NCBI GenBank assembly: GCA_950295325.1
Contig: OX485807.1
Location: 21,113,666 to 21,177,665 of the forward strand
Direction: 5' to 3'
Source of the DNA: Polytrichum commune
Taxonomy: Eukaryota > Streptophyta > Polytrichopsida > Polytrichales > Polytrichaceae
Length of the DNA stretch: 64,000 bases
Shown here: positions 46,156 to 58,963 of the stretch, in pieces
Layout: every line of letters starts with the position of its first letter
How positions within the stretch are numbered: position 1 is the stretch's first letter
Program-made: the position numbers and the translations under genes
The notes under the pieces: model-generated
What the model was told of the DNA's origin: nothing
Databases searched by the model: none
The model's input: only the letters and a program-made list of their open reading frames with translations

Positions 46156-47949
46156 GATGGGCACCTAGAAGGAAGGAAGGGATGGATGGATGAACATCCC
46201 TATTCATCCATGCAGCCCATGTAAAATATAGGTGGTCATGATGGATGAATGTGGGGTGGGCGGCCCTTGACATGACATTCAGGCGGCTGCTCATGCAAAT
46301 CAAATAAACATGAAAATAAATCAATCCCTTCGCCCACCCATCAATCATTCTTCCCTAACTTACCCCGCTCTCCAAACAAATTGCAAGTAAACATCACCAC
46401 AACACTCTCAACAATCTGGGCTCACATTTTATGCTAACTTTTCCGCAGGAGCTTCAACTTCCATCTCGTGATCTGTGCACTGGACGTTGTTTACTTGTGT
46501 AAGCTTTTCATCTACAATTCTTATTCTTGAGGTTAGATTCTTCTTCATTGTCACAAAGTTATGTATGCTTGCCAATTTTGCAATTTGTGAAGAATATGGT
46601 CATTTGATCTCTGAGCCCTAAATGTCATGGACCTTATACCAAAGCTGCAAATTCGGCACATTCAGATTCAACCCTGCAACACACAAATGGAAGTTCGGGG
46701 TAAAAGTGATGAGACAAACTAAGATAAGTTGTTCCTGGTGAATGGGTCTAGGTATACCATCAACACTCTTCTCTCAAGTCACACTTTTGGATCTGTTGCT
46801 GCCAGCCTCACAGGTTAGATTTCTTTCTTTTGCATTGCAAGATGTTTTGTGTTGTTCTTTTGTTTCCCTAAGTTTGGAGTTTATGAAGAATGAATATGAG
46901 TGAAGTGAGTTTATGATCCCTGCATTCATGGTCACTTGAATTCTCCAGTACTCTTGATTTGTTATGACCCTCCTGTAGGCTTGCTTCCCATTCGCCGCTG
47001 AATGCATTTACTATTGAATTTAAACCTGCAAAACACAAGGACTCTCAGGTTTGGGCAATTTATGTACCAGCTAGTAGTAACAAAACACAGGGGGTGAATT
47101 AGGGGCGTAGCTATTTCAACTATTAAAACTCTCATGGCACAAAATTTGTGCTTATACCTATCCGCAGGTGAAATTTTCAACTGAAGAAAAACTTCTTCAA
47201 CATTCACCTTGTGAGTGCTCTTTAGACTTTTGCTGCTGCTGCTGCTGCTCAGAGGTTAAGTTTCGTCTACAATGTCGCAGAGTTCATGTTCTCAACCTTG
47301 TTTTCCTTGTACACAGTTTGTGAAACAATGATGAGTGCAGTGAAATATTGATTATTTTCCCATTCGCACTTCCCTCACTTCATCGACTTTCATGATTTGA
47401 TCTTTCCAGTATTTTCTATTTTCAAAGCTTTGGGTGAAGTACGTTGCTCTGATTTTCTGGAAGAACAATCCAGAAGATCAGGCCCCATTAATTTGTTTTG
47501 AAGACGACTGACGATCCAGAGAGGTTAATGAGATATTGTATATTTCCTTTAATGTTTCAGATTGATTGTTTTCATTCTACAAGTGGGTTGATAATTTTGT
47601 CAAACTAAAAGTATGTAGTCACTTTGTAGACTGGGTTATGAAATGGCCCAACATCTCACAGATAATTAATCCTCCATTTAGGCCATCTGTGTCATGAAGA
47701 TCAGCTCTTGTGCTAGAATAATATTGCAAATGAGAATATTTCAAGATTACGGATAGTAGAGCTGCTTGAGTAGATTTTAATTTTTCGTGAACAGTTGATG
47801 CTTCGAAATCACTTTGTATCGCTTCGAACGGACTCTTATTGACGACGGTTTGTTATTTACAAAGACTCAGAGGAGCTCCAAAACTCTAGTGCTCAATTAT
47901 GCTTTAAAAACGACCATGATGTTTCAGTAGCTCCAAACCATGTGCTGAA
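46156..47949 (+). other. Upstream of DeCL gene; possible unresolved exons
   Basis: Several acceptor-like tracts (TTTTCCGCAG at about 46439, ATCCGCAG at about 47161) are followed by 45-50 bp open stretches and donor-like GTAAGC/GTGAGT, but none joins in phase with the first confident exon or shows a motif. They could be 5' UTR exons or non-coding. A (CTG)n run is at 47231-47249. Confidence 0.3.
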
Positions 47950-50900
47950 ATGATTCTAGTTACCACCCAGGGAGAGGAGTGCCTTAATTCAGACATGGAG
48001 ATCATCATCAGAGCTGATGAAAATTCAGTGAAAGATGAACTTGAGACTGGGGGAGGAGAATTAAATGTAAGCGTGAGTACGGGTTCGAATGAAAAATGTT
48101 CCGGTGAAGAAGAGGCTGAGGATGTATTAGATGCTGAGGGTGAACCTGAGTGTCATGAGGCATTGACAGCTATTAATTATCCAGGTAAGAGGAAATCGCA
48201 TCTTGAAATTCTATTGCACTGAGCAGTACTCCGCTGATCGACAATTTAATGTTCCAACTATCACAGAGCTAAATTCTTAGTTCACTACTTATATGTTTAG
48301 AATCCCTCCGTCATTGTGCTGAAGCTTTGGCAATTTATTACGACATGTTTCTACATGTGGCGATAAATTTCCAGAAGTTCCCTGTGTTCGTTGGAATAGA
48401 TGTTACCCAGCTGCACCATTTGTGGTATTTGCTATCAGTTACTATTTGGAGTTACGCAAGGCTATAAATATTCTTTCACATCTTCATTCTTTCACTGACA
48501 AAGGTCGAATTGGTTGGTTGGACATTTTAGAACATGGTTTTTTTTTTAATTTAAAAAAAAAATTAAACTTGGTAAAAACTTACGTTAACAGTAATTTTTT
48601 TATAGCACTGTGTAACTCCAAATAGTAAGTGACACTAAAAACCATGAATAGTGTAGTGTGCTTTTGAAGGTGTACCAGTTACCTTGAATTTTGGTGGTAA
48701 CTTCAATATCTATTGCTTTGATGAACTCGTATAGGTTAGAATCGGATAAAATACCCAAATTTTCTTCAATCTGTTCTGAGCTTCACGGTTAGCTCTTTGA
48801 TATATACAACTTTAAATAGTTATAGCTCTGTGTAGTGACAAGCTGCCTCATCCAAGTACAAGAACAGCTCCAGAGTCTCATAATTTACTTGTAATGTCCG
48901 TTTCTATTCATGTGAATCAATTCTCTGGCAATCTCTCAAGAGAGGAATTTAGTTGTATATGGATTAAGTACTCTGCGGTCAAAAAGAATTTAATGTGTCA
49001 CTCCAAACTATGTGAATCTTGAAACCGCAGAAAATTCCTCTTGTCTAGCCACTGCAAAACTTGAAGGCGGAGATTGCGCCATTGGTGACACCAACGAAGA
49101 GGACACCAAATCACCAGGACCTGAAGATAATGTTAACGAAGAGGACATTAAATCACCAGGACCTGAAGATGATGTTAACGAAGAGGACACGAAATCGCCA
49201 GGATCCGAAGATAATGTTGATGAGGAAGACGATACCATCAAGCCATCAGCTGGCAAGCGCAGGAAATTATTTTTCAACTGTAGTAACACAGACGAACCCA
49301 CCTTGGTCGACGTTGCCCCAGCCGAAGAAAACCTTCCCGAAGATGAGGAACTGGATGAAGAGGACGAACAGATCAACTACAAAGTAGTGCAAGGTGCTGG
49401 CATAAAATTTGATCAGTCAGAAGGTATTAAAATTCGATGAGTCCCAAACGTTTTAGGGTTTAGGATTTGGAGTTTAGGGTTCACTTAAAATACTGATTGT
49501 AATAAACTGATGTTCATTTGATATGTCACTGAGGGAGGGCAACTGAGATCAGGAATGATTGCATCGATTTCAAGGAATTTGACAAGGAGTTCAAATTTTC
49601 TCTGAATCTTGATGATGCTCTTAGAACTAGAGTTAGAAGCATTTATTGCAAAACAGGGTTTATTGACCTTCCAGACCCCCCCTAACTTAGATTGCCTACA
49701 GGAAATTTATGCGAGTTCTTAGAGCTTACTGTAGTCTCAAAAATGCTAATAATCGTTATGAAAGCCTGAGTGGCAGCTCCAGAAAGAGTGCTTATGCATT
49801 TGAAATGTGCTACAGATAGTTGCCACATGGCAGGCCGTGTGTCTCGCTATTAAATCAACTTCTCCAATTTTGATTTTTTGCTTCTTTCACTTGGAGTATC
49901 GAGGTAATATCTGTTGCCTGGTAGTATGTGTTAATTTCAACCATATTTGATTTTCATGACCTCTGGATCATAGGTTATGTAATGACCATACATGCAGGAG
50001 GAGGCGGTTGGAAGAAATTTGAGATTGCGGCCTCTGCGGATGATGATGATGCTGTGGAGAATTGCACAAAAAAGAGAGCAGAGGATGAAGATTTTGAAAG
50101 CGAGGCGAGGAAAGCTTTCAACCATGCAGGTGGTGATGGTGGGGACAACAATATAAAAGGTTCGACAAATTCAAAATTATTTAACTTGCATACAGTATTC
50201 TACCTCAAAGAAATTAACATCCTTACAAATATACACGCCAGTGGGTGCTTCTCGATTGTGATGCCAATAGCTCTCTTCTCCTCCCCTGCAAATGCGATGG
50301 GAAATTCTTGAGCAATATGTTTCAAGAATAAGGAATAAAAAGTGCTGAAACTCAGCTTGTCAAAATATAATGAACTTGCGGTCATGGTGTTGTGATTGGC
50401 AAAGACATGAAATGCAGTTAAGACAATAAAAGTTGAGATGTACGGAGATGGGGAAGGTGTAGCACTTCTAGAAGTATGAAAGTGTGGGCGAATGGGTGAA
50501 ATTAACGCAACTCAAAGAGGGGCTAATTTAAACCTCTTTTGTTATGCACCCCATTTACAAATTGAAATGGAATTCAAGGACAATACCGTAGGGTGCTGTC
50601 AGGTTCAACACAAAGCAATTTCTCTGTGGAATTGTTTTTGCCACGTGTCGCATCCACATTGATCAGTACCATGTTCAATCCAATGTGGAAAGTAGCTTTT
50701 GGCACAACACTCTACAGTATTTGCACAATAGTTTCAAATTAATCTCATGCAGATTTCAACCCTTAAACCTGCAAAAACAATTGGCAATTAGCATGATTGC
50801 ATTGGTTTTCTTTTCTTTAGCACATTTAAAAACTAAATTAAATTCTTAGCACATTAAGAGTTTATGCTATATGAGTGCTTGTTTAGCTGATGAATGCATT

Positions 50901-52988
50901 TGTGATGGTTTTGTAACACCTTCAAATTGGTTGAGAGGACAAAGTTCATGTTGAGATCGAAGATTCCAAAAATCTGCAAACCATTACAAACGCCACAGAA
51001 TTTTTGATGTCCTGTTGCTATGAGCTAAAAGAGTATATTAGTTGTGGGAGTCAGATTACAGAATCAAATTTTATTTCATCCCTCCTGGCTCTCAATTTGC
51101 CTTGTCCCTCTGATTCTCCAATGCAATTCTGGTTTGCAATTTGCAGCTGCAGCTAAACCAGCCTTCGAATCTGCAAGTTGGGAGGAGCAAGAGCCTCCAT
51201 TAACGGAAGAGCTGATGAAAAAAACTGATGACGACACAAATTGGTTCAGCTTTGATTCGAGTGTTAATTCCAGCGACGATAAAATTACCGTGGAATCAGA
51301 CCCATGGGCACAGGTCGAAATTAAGGAGGAAATTCATATGGGCAGGGCGGTGGATGTGCAAGTGCAATTAATGGAAGGCAGCCGAGGAGGGTGGCCGCAG
51401 AGGCGACCTCCCCGGCTCGAGCGACCCAAATTTGAACCCGAAAACCAAGAAGTTGACAACATCGTCCAGAGCATGCGCAACATCCTCTTCAACTTGTAAG
51501 GTTTTGCAATCCTTGAGTGCACTCGATGCATATTTCTGCTTGAAATTGTTGATGGGAAGACCGATTCACTTTAGTAAGTTGCAAGGTAGATGTTCCCTAA
51601 ATCCACCATAACCTAAACTGATATTTGAGTGGTATGTAAATCTAATATCGGACACTAAATAGACATGTGTCCAAAAGAGATTCGACTATGTGTTCAAAAT
51701 ATGCTATCCACTCTAGGCTCCACAGTCAATATGATGGGGGGGGGGGGGACCTATATATGACCACTTAATGAGGATGGGAATCTTCAAAATTTTGGTAATG
51801 AATAAAGATAATCATATGAGCTTCAAAAATATAGAGACAAATGGCTACAGAACGATTTGGATTTGCTAACCATTTCATCCTAACCACACGTTTCATATCC
51901 TCGGAGAAGTGGGTGCAGGGAGAAAAGTATTCAAATAGCACACATCTACCTTAGTCTCTTAATTACTGATGTGGCTTACTAAGGTATGAGAGTAATATAG
52001 GTCTTTTGTGTGGATGGAATTTTCCGTACAGATTAATGTGGCTCAAGAATACTTACACTGATGAATGAAATCAGAAGTTGTAATTGAGAATTAATGTACA
52101 CCTCCACCAACGAAGATGACCATCTCAAATTAGTTGCACTAATTGGGAATCTCAAAAACTTGGATGAGTATCTGACATGGAGCACGCACTTATCTCACGA
52201 AACGCAGAGAATGTTCTCGAGAATTCTAGAATATTTTGAATGATCCTCCTTGAATTCTGTAAGTAAAGTAACTTTGTCTCTGAGTTTTGTGAATTTGAAC
52301 CGCCATGTACGAACTTCAACAAGAAATTTGTGATGTGAACATGATTCAGGAATAACCAAGACAATGTGAAGCTGGGGGAAGAGGACGAAGCCAAAGTTCG
52401 GGCACTGCTCGAGTACCATCCACAATACACTGAGAAGATGGGTTGTGGGATCGAGCACATCAAGGTAATCAAAATAAAACATCTGAACCCAATAATTTCG
52501 CAACACTTATTAATTCATGAATCATAACCCTGTCATAACAAAGCCTGTGATTATAATTATGAGCATTTTGTTAGTTCCTAATTCACAAACTCACATGTAT
52601 TTGTGAATTCACAGATTTAGATTGTTGAGGATGTCCTGGTAGGACGCCAGCGATTTTGGTTGGACACAATTCTGCAACTGCAAGAAGTAGCAAAATTATC
52701 AATAAATTAAATGGAGATCAACAATATATAGTTAGGTATATATGGTCATGTGATAAATTTATGGCACTATCAAAATTTTATCTAAGTACTTCTCTCTCTC
52801 TCGTGCGGCAGATCAACCGGCACTCGACGTTCAAGGACGTGCGGTGCTTTTGGGTCGTCCGCACTGATGGCACCGAGATCGATTTCTCGTACCACAAGTG
52901 CCTCAAGGAGAAAATCGCGAAAGAGATTCCCGAGTTTGTTGACCGCTATGATGCCATCTACCGGAGAAGTCGAACCCGAGGTGAATAG
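47950..52988 (+). CDS. Acidic, GW-containing protein with C-terminal DeCL (DUF3223) domain; Pol IV/V largest-subunit tail-like
   Basis: Six exons join in phase at GT-AG sites: 47950-48184, 49031-49423, 49998-50159, 51147-51495, 52350-52464, 52812-52988 (476 residues from the first ATG). Exons 1-3 all end in phase 1. Exon 1 is acidic. Exon 2 has three to four copies of an about 17-residue repeat (NEEDTKSPGPED) and a GKRRK nuclear-localisation-like motif. Exon 3 has GGGGWKKFE and exon 4 has RGGWPQR, GW dipeptides of Argonaute-hook type. Exons 5-6 form the DeCL domain: LLEYHPQYTEKMGCGIEHIK, then HSTFKDVRCFWVVRTDG and DFSYHKCL. A repeat-rich GW tail ending in DeCL is the arrangement of the NRPE1/NRPD1 C-terminus in RNA-directed DNA methylation. 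The polymerase catalytic domains are not seen upstream in this window, so it is either a free-standing tail/DCL-like protein or the 3' part of a gene with distant 5' exons. Confidence 0.7.
51584..51951 (+). mobile_element. Family G MITE in intron 4 of DeCL gene
   Basis: Ends AGGTAGATGT and ACATCTACCT form the terminal inverted repeat. Interior is colinear with other family G copies and contains a 13-G tract. It sits between exons 4 and 5 without touching splice sites. Confidence 0.6.
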
Positions 52989-53900
52989 GTAGGTCAAAAG
53001 TTGAAAAGAATGGTCCTTGGAGAATGAATCAATCAATCAAAAGATGCGCAAAAACACATAATTCCTGGTCATAATTAAACCTCAAAAGGTTCTTATCAAC
53101 ACAAAATGAGATGAGCATCCAATGACTCTGAGTCACAGGAATTTGGAAAACTTTTTCTTTTCTTTTTTGCTTTTCTGATCACAGACAATTCATCCCGCTG
53201 ATCTGCAACCCTACTTCACACAACCAATTGTCGAGATAAGTCCAGTTTACATTCACCCATGAATACCACACGCGCTGGACCCGAGGCAACTACGTTAAAG
53301 AATTCTGTCCTTGTGTTTCGAATCGAAACATGAACAAAAACACATATTTCAGTACTCGGAGTCCTCAAATATTCTCCTCACGCAAAATTCGATGAGAATC
53401 CAACTCTTTGAATCATGAAAAATTTGTACCTTTCTTTTTGGCTCTGATCGCAGACAGTTTATATCGATCTGCCTACACCCGATTGGACCTCAAACTATCG
53501 TTGAGCAGCGCCGAATCTCCAAAATATCTTCTTGCAGTTCGAATGGTGACCTCCAACATGGGCATGCATGCACATTGGACAGATTTTGTCTCAGTATGTG
53601 CAATGAGTGAAGATTTTTTGGCGTCCTTCTGCTAAAAGTATACATTGTAAAGAAATATTTTTACCTGATGAGTTATGTGTACAAACTTGAACTATTACAG
53701 CAGTGTTGAATATTTGGCATTGAAATTTTGGGTGTGTTCATGATTTCCGAATTTCCTGCTTTGATTCTTTGGAAGCTCGGGCCTACTTGCGGAAGGCTGC
53801 CAATTCTACCTACCCCCAGGACCCACCTACCTTCCGGTCTGTGAATTTCATGAACGATCCGAGTCTTCTGTCTCATGAACAATCCAAGGCTTTACCATAA
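52989..53900. other. 3' flank of DeCL gene
   Basis: No second gene seen. It includes the probable 3' UTR. Two segments (53150-53230 and 53400-53480) repeat CTTTTTGGCTCTGATC.CAGAC-like text, a weak local duplication. Confidence 0.35.
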
Positions 53901-54272
53901 AGGTAGAGGTGTGTTAATCGGATACTTTTCTCTCAGCACCCACTTCTTGTAGGATAATCAAACACACAATTAAAGGAAGATGATTAGCGAACCCAGATCG
54001 TGCTGAAAGCCATTTGCCTACGCATAATTTGTGGGAGCTCGTATGAAATGTCTTACTCATCATCAGAGTAAAGATTCTCGTGCTCACTAAGTGGTAACAT
54101 AGGTCCGCACCCAATTGTGTTGACCATTGAGCCTAGAATGGTTAGCATATTTTGAGCATGAAGTCCAATCTCTTTCAAACACATGTCCATTTGGTGCCCA
54201 TTCTTAGATCCACGTTCCACTCAAATATAGGCGTCTAGATTATTGGTGTTTTGGGATTAAGCATGTCTACCT
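53901..54272 (-). mobile_element. Complete family G MITE with TAA duplication
   Basis: 372 bp, ends AGGTAGAGGTGTG and GCATGTCTACCT, flanked by TAA on both sides (53898-53900 and 54273-54275). It is in inverted orientation to the copies at 40.6 and 51.6 kb. The 3-bp TAA duplication suggests a Tourist/Harbinger-type element. Confidence 0.6.
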
Positions 54273-54275
54273 TAA

Positions 54276-56032
54276 TGATAATTGTGATATGAATTTTCAC
54301 GGATGTGGATTCAGTTCAATCCGGATTTGCACAAAAAGTGTCTTGTTGGACAACTTAAAGCTATGACCATTATGTATTGGAATCTATGTTCATCCTGTAG
54401 ACAGCCAACGGGGGTTCTCACAAGGGGCCTGTAAAAATTCCCCCATGGGACACATTGGAAACTCGAACATTTTCTCGTGTCATTGTGGTCGCAGAAATTG
54501 ATCCATGTGGTAGAAAATGCATTATTTGCACGTGCAGGGTTCATGTGCATAGCAAGAGGGAAATCTCTGCAATCTTCCACTCCACTACCATCAGGTAAAC
54601 ATTGAATTGTAGGAAAACTTGTCTTTTTTTTTGGACTTTTGTGATGTGCACCAACATCAGGTGAACTTTGAGTTACGGGAAATCGTTTTGAGTAATGGGA
54701 ATATGCTGCCCGATTTTTTTTCTGGAGGAAAATGTCATAGGAATATTGAAATTTACGTATAGCTGCTTTGTTGGGAAATGGCCAACTTGAAGAAGGGACA
54801 ATTGGACATTATGTGTAACATGACGGTCGTAAATTGTGTGGAATGAGACAATTCGACAATTCGACATGTGCAGAATGGAACAATCACGACAACATAAATG
54901 TGTGAAATATTAAATCGCAAAATTTGTTGTGAATCTCGAAACTCAATTCACAAGTTTTCGTGCACTTCGCACAACTAAATTAAATTAGGAGTTTCCAATG
55001 TAGAGCTCAATCTAGCATCTTGGGTCGCCATTGCAAGTCACTTTGGATGTGCTATTGAACTGATATATTCTGCATGTATCTTTTGCCAAATATTGTAAGA
55101 CAACACTTGAATATTTCTCATTTTGGAGCAAGAGCTTCAACACTTCACCTTGTCTATGTCTCAATTTTGTGAATCTCGCAAATCAGTATTAAAGCATGAA
55201 ACTAGCAAAGTGGAGTCTTGTTGCAACTGGTTATGGAGAGAGAGGCACAGCTTAAATTGACTGTTGAGGCACAACTTCTCTTGCATCGAGTTAAAACCTT
55301 GAGATCACTACTGGGAATCCATTCTGATTTGCGCAAAATTGTTCCCCATCCTTTCTTTGCACCGCTTGACGACCATTGAATTCTCCACTGTCAACTGCAG
55401 TCATGTTTATTTGGGGAAATGTTTAGTCAAACACCTCAAGCAAAGCTGAATGAAACAACGCTAATCAGATTCATGTTCGCACGTTTGGTGGGGCTCTTCT
55501 TTGCGGTGCTTAAATTGCAAGGGCTAGGACAAACAACAACAAGTGAAAACATCAAATAATCTCGGTGAGAGATCAGAGCAGAGCAAGAGGAGGTCAGGGA
55601 AGGTGCAAGTACCTCCGGAGGTCGTGGCGGACTAGAATGACAGAGCAACCGGGGAGGCATCGCCTTCTCACTGTCGCCAAATCCAGAGCTTCATACCCTA
55701 GCATCTAGGGCCACGATGGCCCCAACTCTGACGGATGTTCTGGATATAAAGAAATACATTAAATATGGTATTTAGTGCCACCAATTCTAATTGTCTTGCT
55801 CAATACTAATTGTAGGCCACATGTCTCATAGTAGAGTTCGTGACATTATTAGGCATGTAGCATTGAATATTATAAAGGGTGTAGTCTGAAGGTCGTTTTA
55901 CACTTATTATATTGCACAAATTTAAGAGATTAAAACATAAGCTCCGGAACATAATTTGCTTGGACTGAACTGCATGTACCAGGTTGGGTCTAACCTATGT
56001 TGAATAAATTATGGATGCAAATTTCATTTGGC
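54276..56032. other. Gene-free DNA
   Basis: No convincing coding region. Near 55755 there is a fragment (ATTAAATATGGTATTTAGTG) like the palindromic ends of the element at 42518-42860. Confidence 0.35.
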
Positions 56033-56509
56033 CTATAGATTCAGAGTACATGAAATATCTTTTGCCTCTTGGTTTATCCACTCGCAAGGTTCACCATGAA
56101 GAGTTCGAATTGCCTTGAAGTGGGTAAAATGTTTCACCAACGAATGCCATAACTTTGAACATTTCCTACCGGAACCCTTAAACCTTTGAAAACGACCTTC
56201 AACCGGTCTACCAACAATATGCAACCATTTCAACTCTACTTCCCCCACAAAATAATCTTGTTCCTCCAAATCGGCACTTTTAGCTATATCTTTTCTTTTG
56301 GAAGTTTCCCCTTCAACATTGCGAAGATACTTTTGAGTAGTCACATTTATAACAACTGCAATTGCAAATGTTGGTTATTGTCTTGTCCAGTCTGTTGCTC
56401 TTACCAACATTACATCCTTCTTCTCGGGGTACGGCGGTATGCAACCTGATTTAGAAACCGCAAACAAATGCTCGCACGGACCCACATCTTCCAACTCATA
56501 AGCCACATA

Positions 56510-57487
56510 TCAAGTTGTAATTTGCCCGCAAATGGGCATTGCAATGAATTTGTGCATGATCAAAGCGACCACTCTGATGTCATCGTCAGGCCACCTTTGT
56601 GCAGCCTCCGTAACAACACACATGCCAGTCAGTTCATGCTCTAAGGGTATGTAGACAGAAACTGGGTTGGTGAAAGTGGCATAATAATCTCCTTGAAATA
56701 ATACTTGCTTCATGCTTTGAAACTCATGGATAAAAAATTGCGTAATTTTTGCTTTCCATGTCCATACATGTCTTCCAACCGCCACATCTAGTTTAATGAC
56801 CACGCAATCTTCTATTCGATATATTTGCCCTTGCAACAATAAGTAGGAGAAAACTTGGATTAATGTACTAAAAAATGACAATAAATGATTGTTGAAGCCA
56901 TAATGCATCCAATACTTTTGTAAGTATAAATTTGTGCCCTCTGATATTCCAGTATCCACGTTTTTTTTGCGATCGACAACGATACCTTTCTCGTGGATAA
57001 GATCCTTGCAAGGACATGATGGCATTACACTACTCAGCTTCCAGATGCTCCGAGCAACATCTTGAGAAGGTACAAATATGACACAAGACTTGTGCCATTG
57101 TTCACAAATTGTTCGAGAATCCATTAATTGGATATGTTCTGTATTGCTTGGAGTTTGGAAATATTCATGGATTGTCACAAGTGCCCTACTGTCAGGAAGC
57201 AAACCATCACGATCCAATTGCATAGTCCTGTGCATTTTCGTACACCAGTGTTGTGAAAAATATTCGCTATATGTCACCTCGTTGTTGATTTGATCGGATC
57301 GAATGTTCACAAAATTTGATACCTCCCTCTCAAATGGGTAGCACCAAAATACGTCGTAACAACCATGCCTTACCACATCATCCAAAATCTCTCCACTCCC
57401 TGTAGAATTAACATTATCAGACTTCAATTTTGTTGTCTTGTATTTTATCAGTACATGGATTGTGATAACATTAAGAATCTGAATCAT
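56510..57487 (-). pseudogene. Tnp2-like transposase fragment, C-terminal region
   Basis: 325 residues. Near the start, LDDVVRHGCYDVFWCYPFER matches the SFWCFPFER-like block following the catalytic core of Tnp2 transposases. The remainder (long, Trp- and His-containing, VWTWKAKITQFF) has no separate domain I recognise. The first frame codon is not a trustworthy start; this is likely an internal exon or a decayed fragment. Confidence 0.45.
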
Positions 57488-57713
57488 AATATTTTATGGT
57501 ACTATTGGACTCAGAGCTCACTTAAATTTTTCATAATTGCTCACACATAAAAATAAACAAGGAAAAAACACAATAACCATACTAGAACTTTGAATGCATT
57601 CATGATCTAAGACTACATAAACCTGCCACATGTTTGAGAGGTGACGAATTAAGTCCAGCATTTTCTTCCATTCTGATGTGCCATGCTGTCAAAAGTTGTC
57701 TTGCATTTTCCAT

Positions 57714-58052
57714 TCATTTTGAAGTCCAGCCATATGTTCTACTCTGATTGTAAAAAAGACGTACAATTTTTGTTAAAAGCATCTCTGAGGCTCCCAAAAT
57801 AGAATCTACTCCAATGTTCAAGTGATCAAGAATGTGCGGCAAACACCACATAATCCATATTTGAAACTCCTTTGCCTTATAATATCCTAAAGATGACAAG
57901 TTTCTTGGCCATCTTGCCCTGAGCCCTTGAGGTCGAATATTTTTTACAACTTCCATTGCAGTATCTATGTCATTAACTCTCCCAGTCTGCTCTGCATATT
58001 TTACGATCATCTGAACATATTTCTTAAATATGCACAAAGCTAGTATATGCAT
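57714..58052 (-). pseudogene. Tnp2-like transposase fragment, middle region
   Basis: 112 residues with RPQGLRARWPRNLSSLGYYK and AKEFQIWIMWCLPHIL, resembling the Tnp2 segment in which an RxPR..(S)..  block precedes a Trp-rich helix reading W..W..YS. Lies between the CCRR and FWCYPFER fragments, as expected. Confidence 0.45.
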
Positions 58053-58241
58053 AACATCATAAACGAGATCCCTTAGAATATCAAAACCGTAAAGATCATG
58101 TAATCGTCATAAAATAGAATAACCAGAAATTCCGGCCTCACGGCATGTCACGTCCTAATGTCTTCCATCTGGCAGTTGACGCCAATTGGCCAATGTCATT
58201 GCAGTATCTTCCACATTTCGATTGACGAAGACACATCTATG

Positions 58242-58637
58242 TTATTTTTTGTTATCATAATACTCTACTAAGCCATTGTTTGCATTTGGAATTCCTCGCC
58301 ATCTAGATGCGACTTTATGACGTCTACAACATGAATATCCACCCATTTTTAACCCTCCAATTTTGCATTGAGTTGGGTGATCTCCAATCCAAATTGTGAC
58401 CATTACACGTAATGTAATCAATTCATTCGTGGGGATCAAATGTAGTTTATCGCTAATGGCTTCTGCAAGATATGCATATAACACGGGAAATCCTTTACAA
58501 AAATTGTTTCTATATATTTCACAAGTAAATTCAAAAAACATGTTAATATATTGTAATTTGCGTGTTTGATAAGTTTGTCCAAACTTGAAGGGATAAACAG
58601 TATGGGTATAGACCAATAGGATTAACTTTTCCTGCAT
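58242..58637 (-). pseudogene. Tnp2-like transposase fragment, GDHP/CCRR region
   Basis: 131 residues. The core is TIWIGDHPTQCKIGGLKMGG followed by YSCCRRHKV, the pattern (T-W-GD-P-..-..-GF...G...C..C) of Tnp2/Plavaka transposases. An acceptor-like AATGCAG precedes GAAAAG at the start of the frame, so an intron upstream is plausible. Confidence 0.5.
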
Positions 58638-58963
58638 TCAAAATAACCAAGTCTACTGCCCAACAATTTTTTTGACTGGTTTTTGCTATCGAAAAATCAT
58701 CCCAATGCAACATAAAAACAAAATTCTGTGGATTTCCCTAAAAATGTCATAAACAAAGTGTCAATTACTTCTGCAAATATATTCCATCTGATATGTATTA
58801 TTCATATGTATATACCGCACGTCCAATATTTATTTTCTTGTCGTTGTATTTGAACTTAAAATATTTGCAACATATTGTGACTTTATCTACAAATCAATAA
58901 AAATCCATTAAAATTTTTGTACCTATTGTATTTGTCTTGAAGCATGAATTCGAGACGAATATT

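Noticed and set aside
49008-49376. Serine-run frame on the minus strand
   Set aside because: Complement of the acidic GAA/GAT-rich exon 2 of the DeCL gene.
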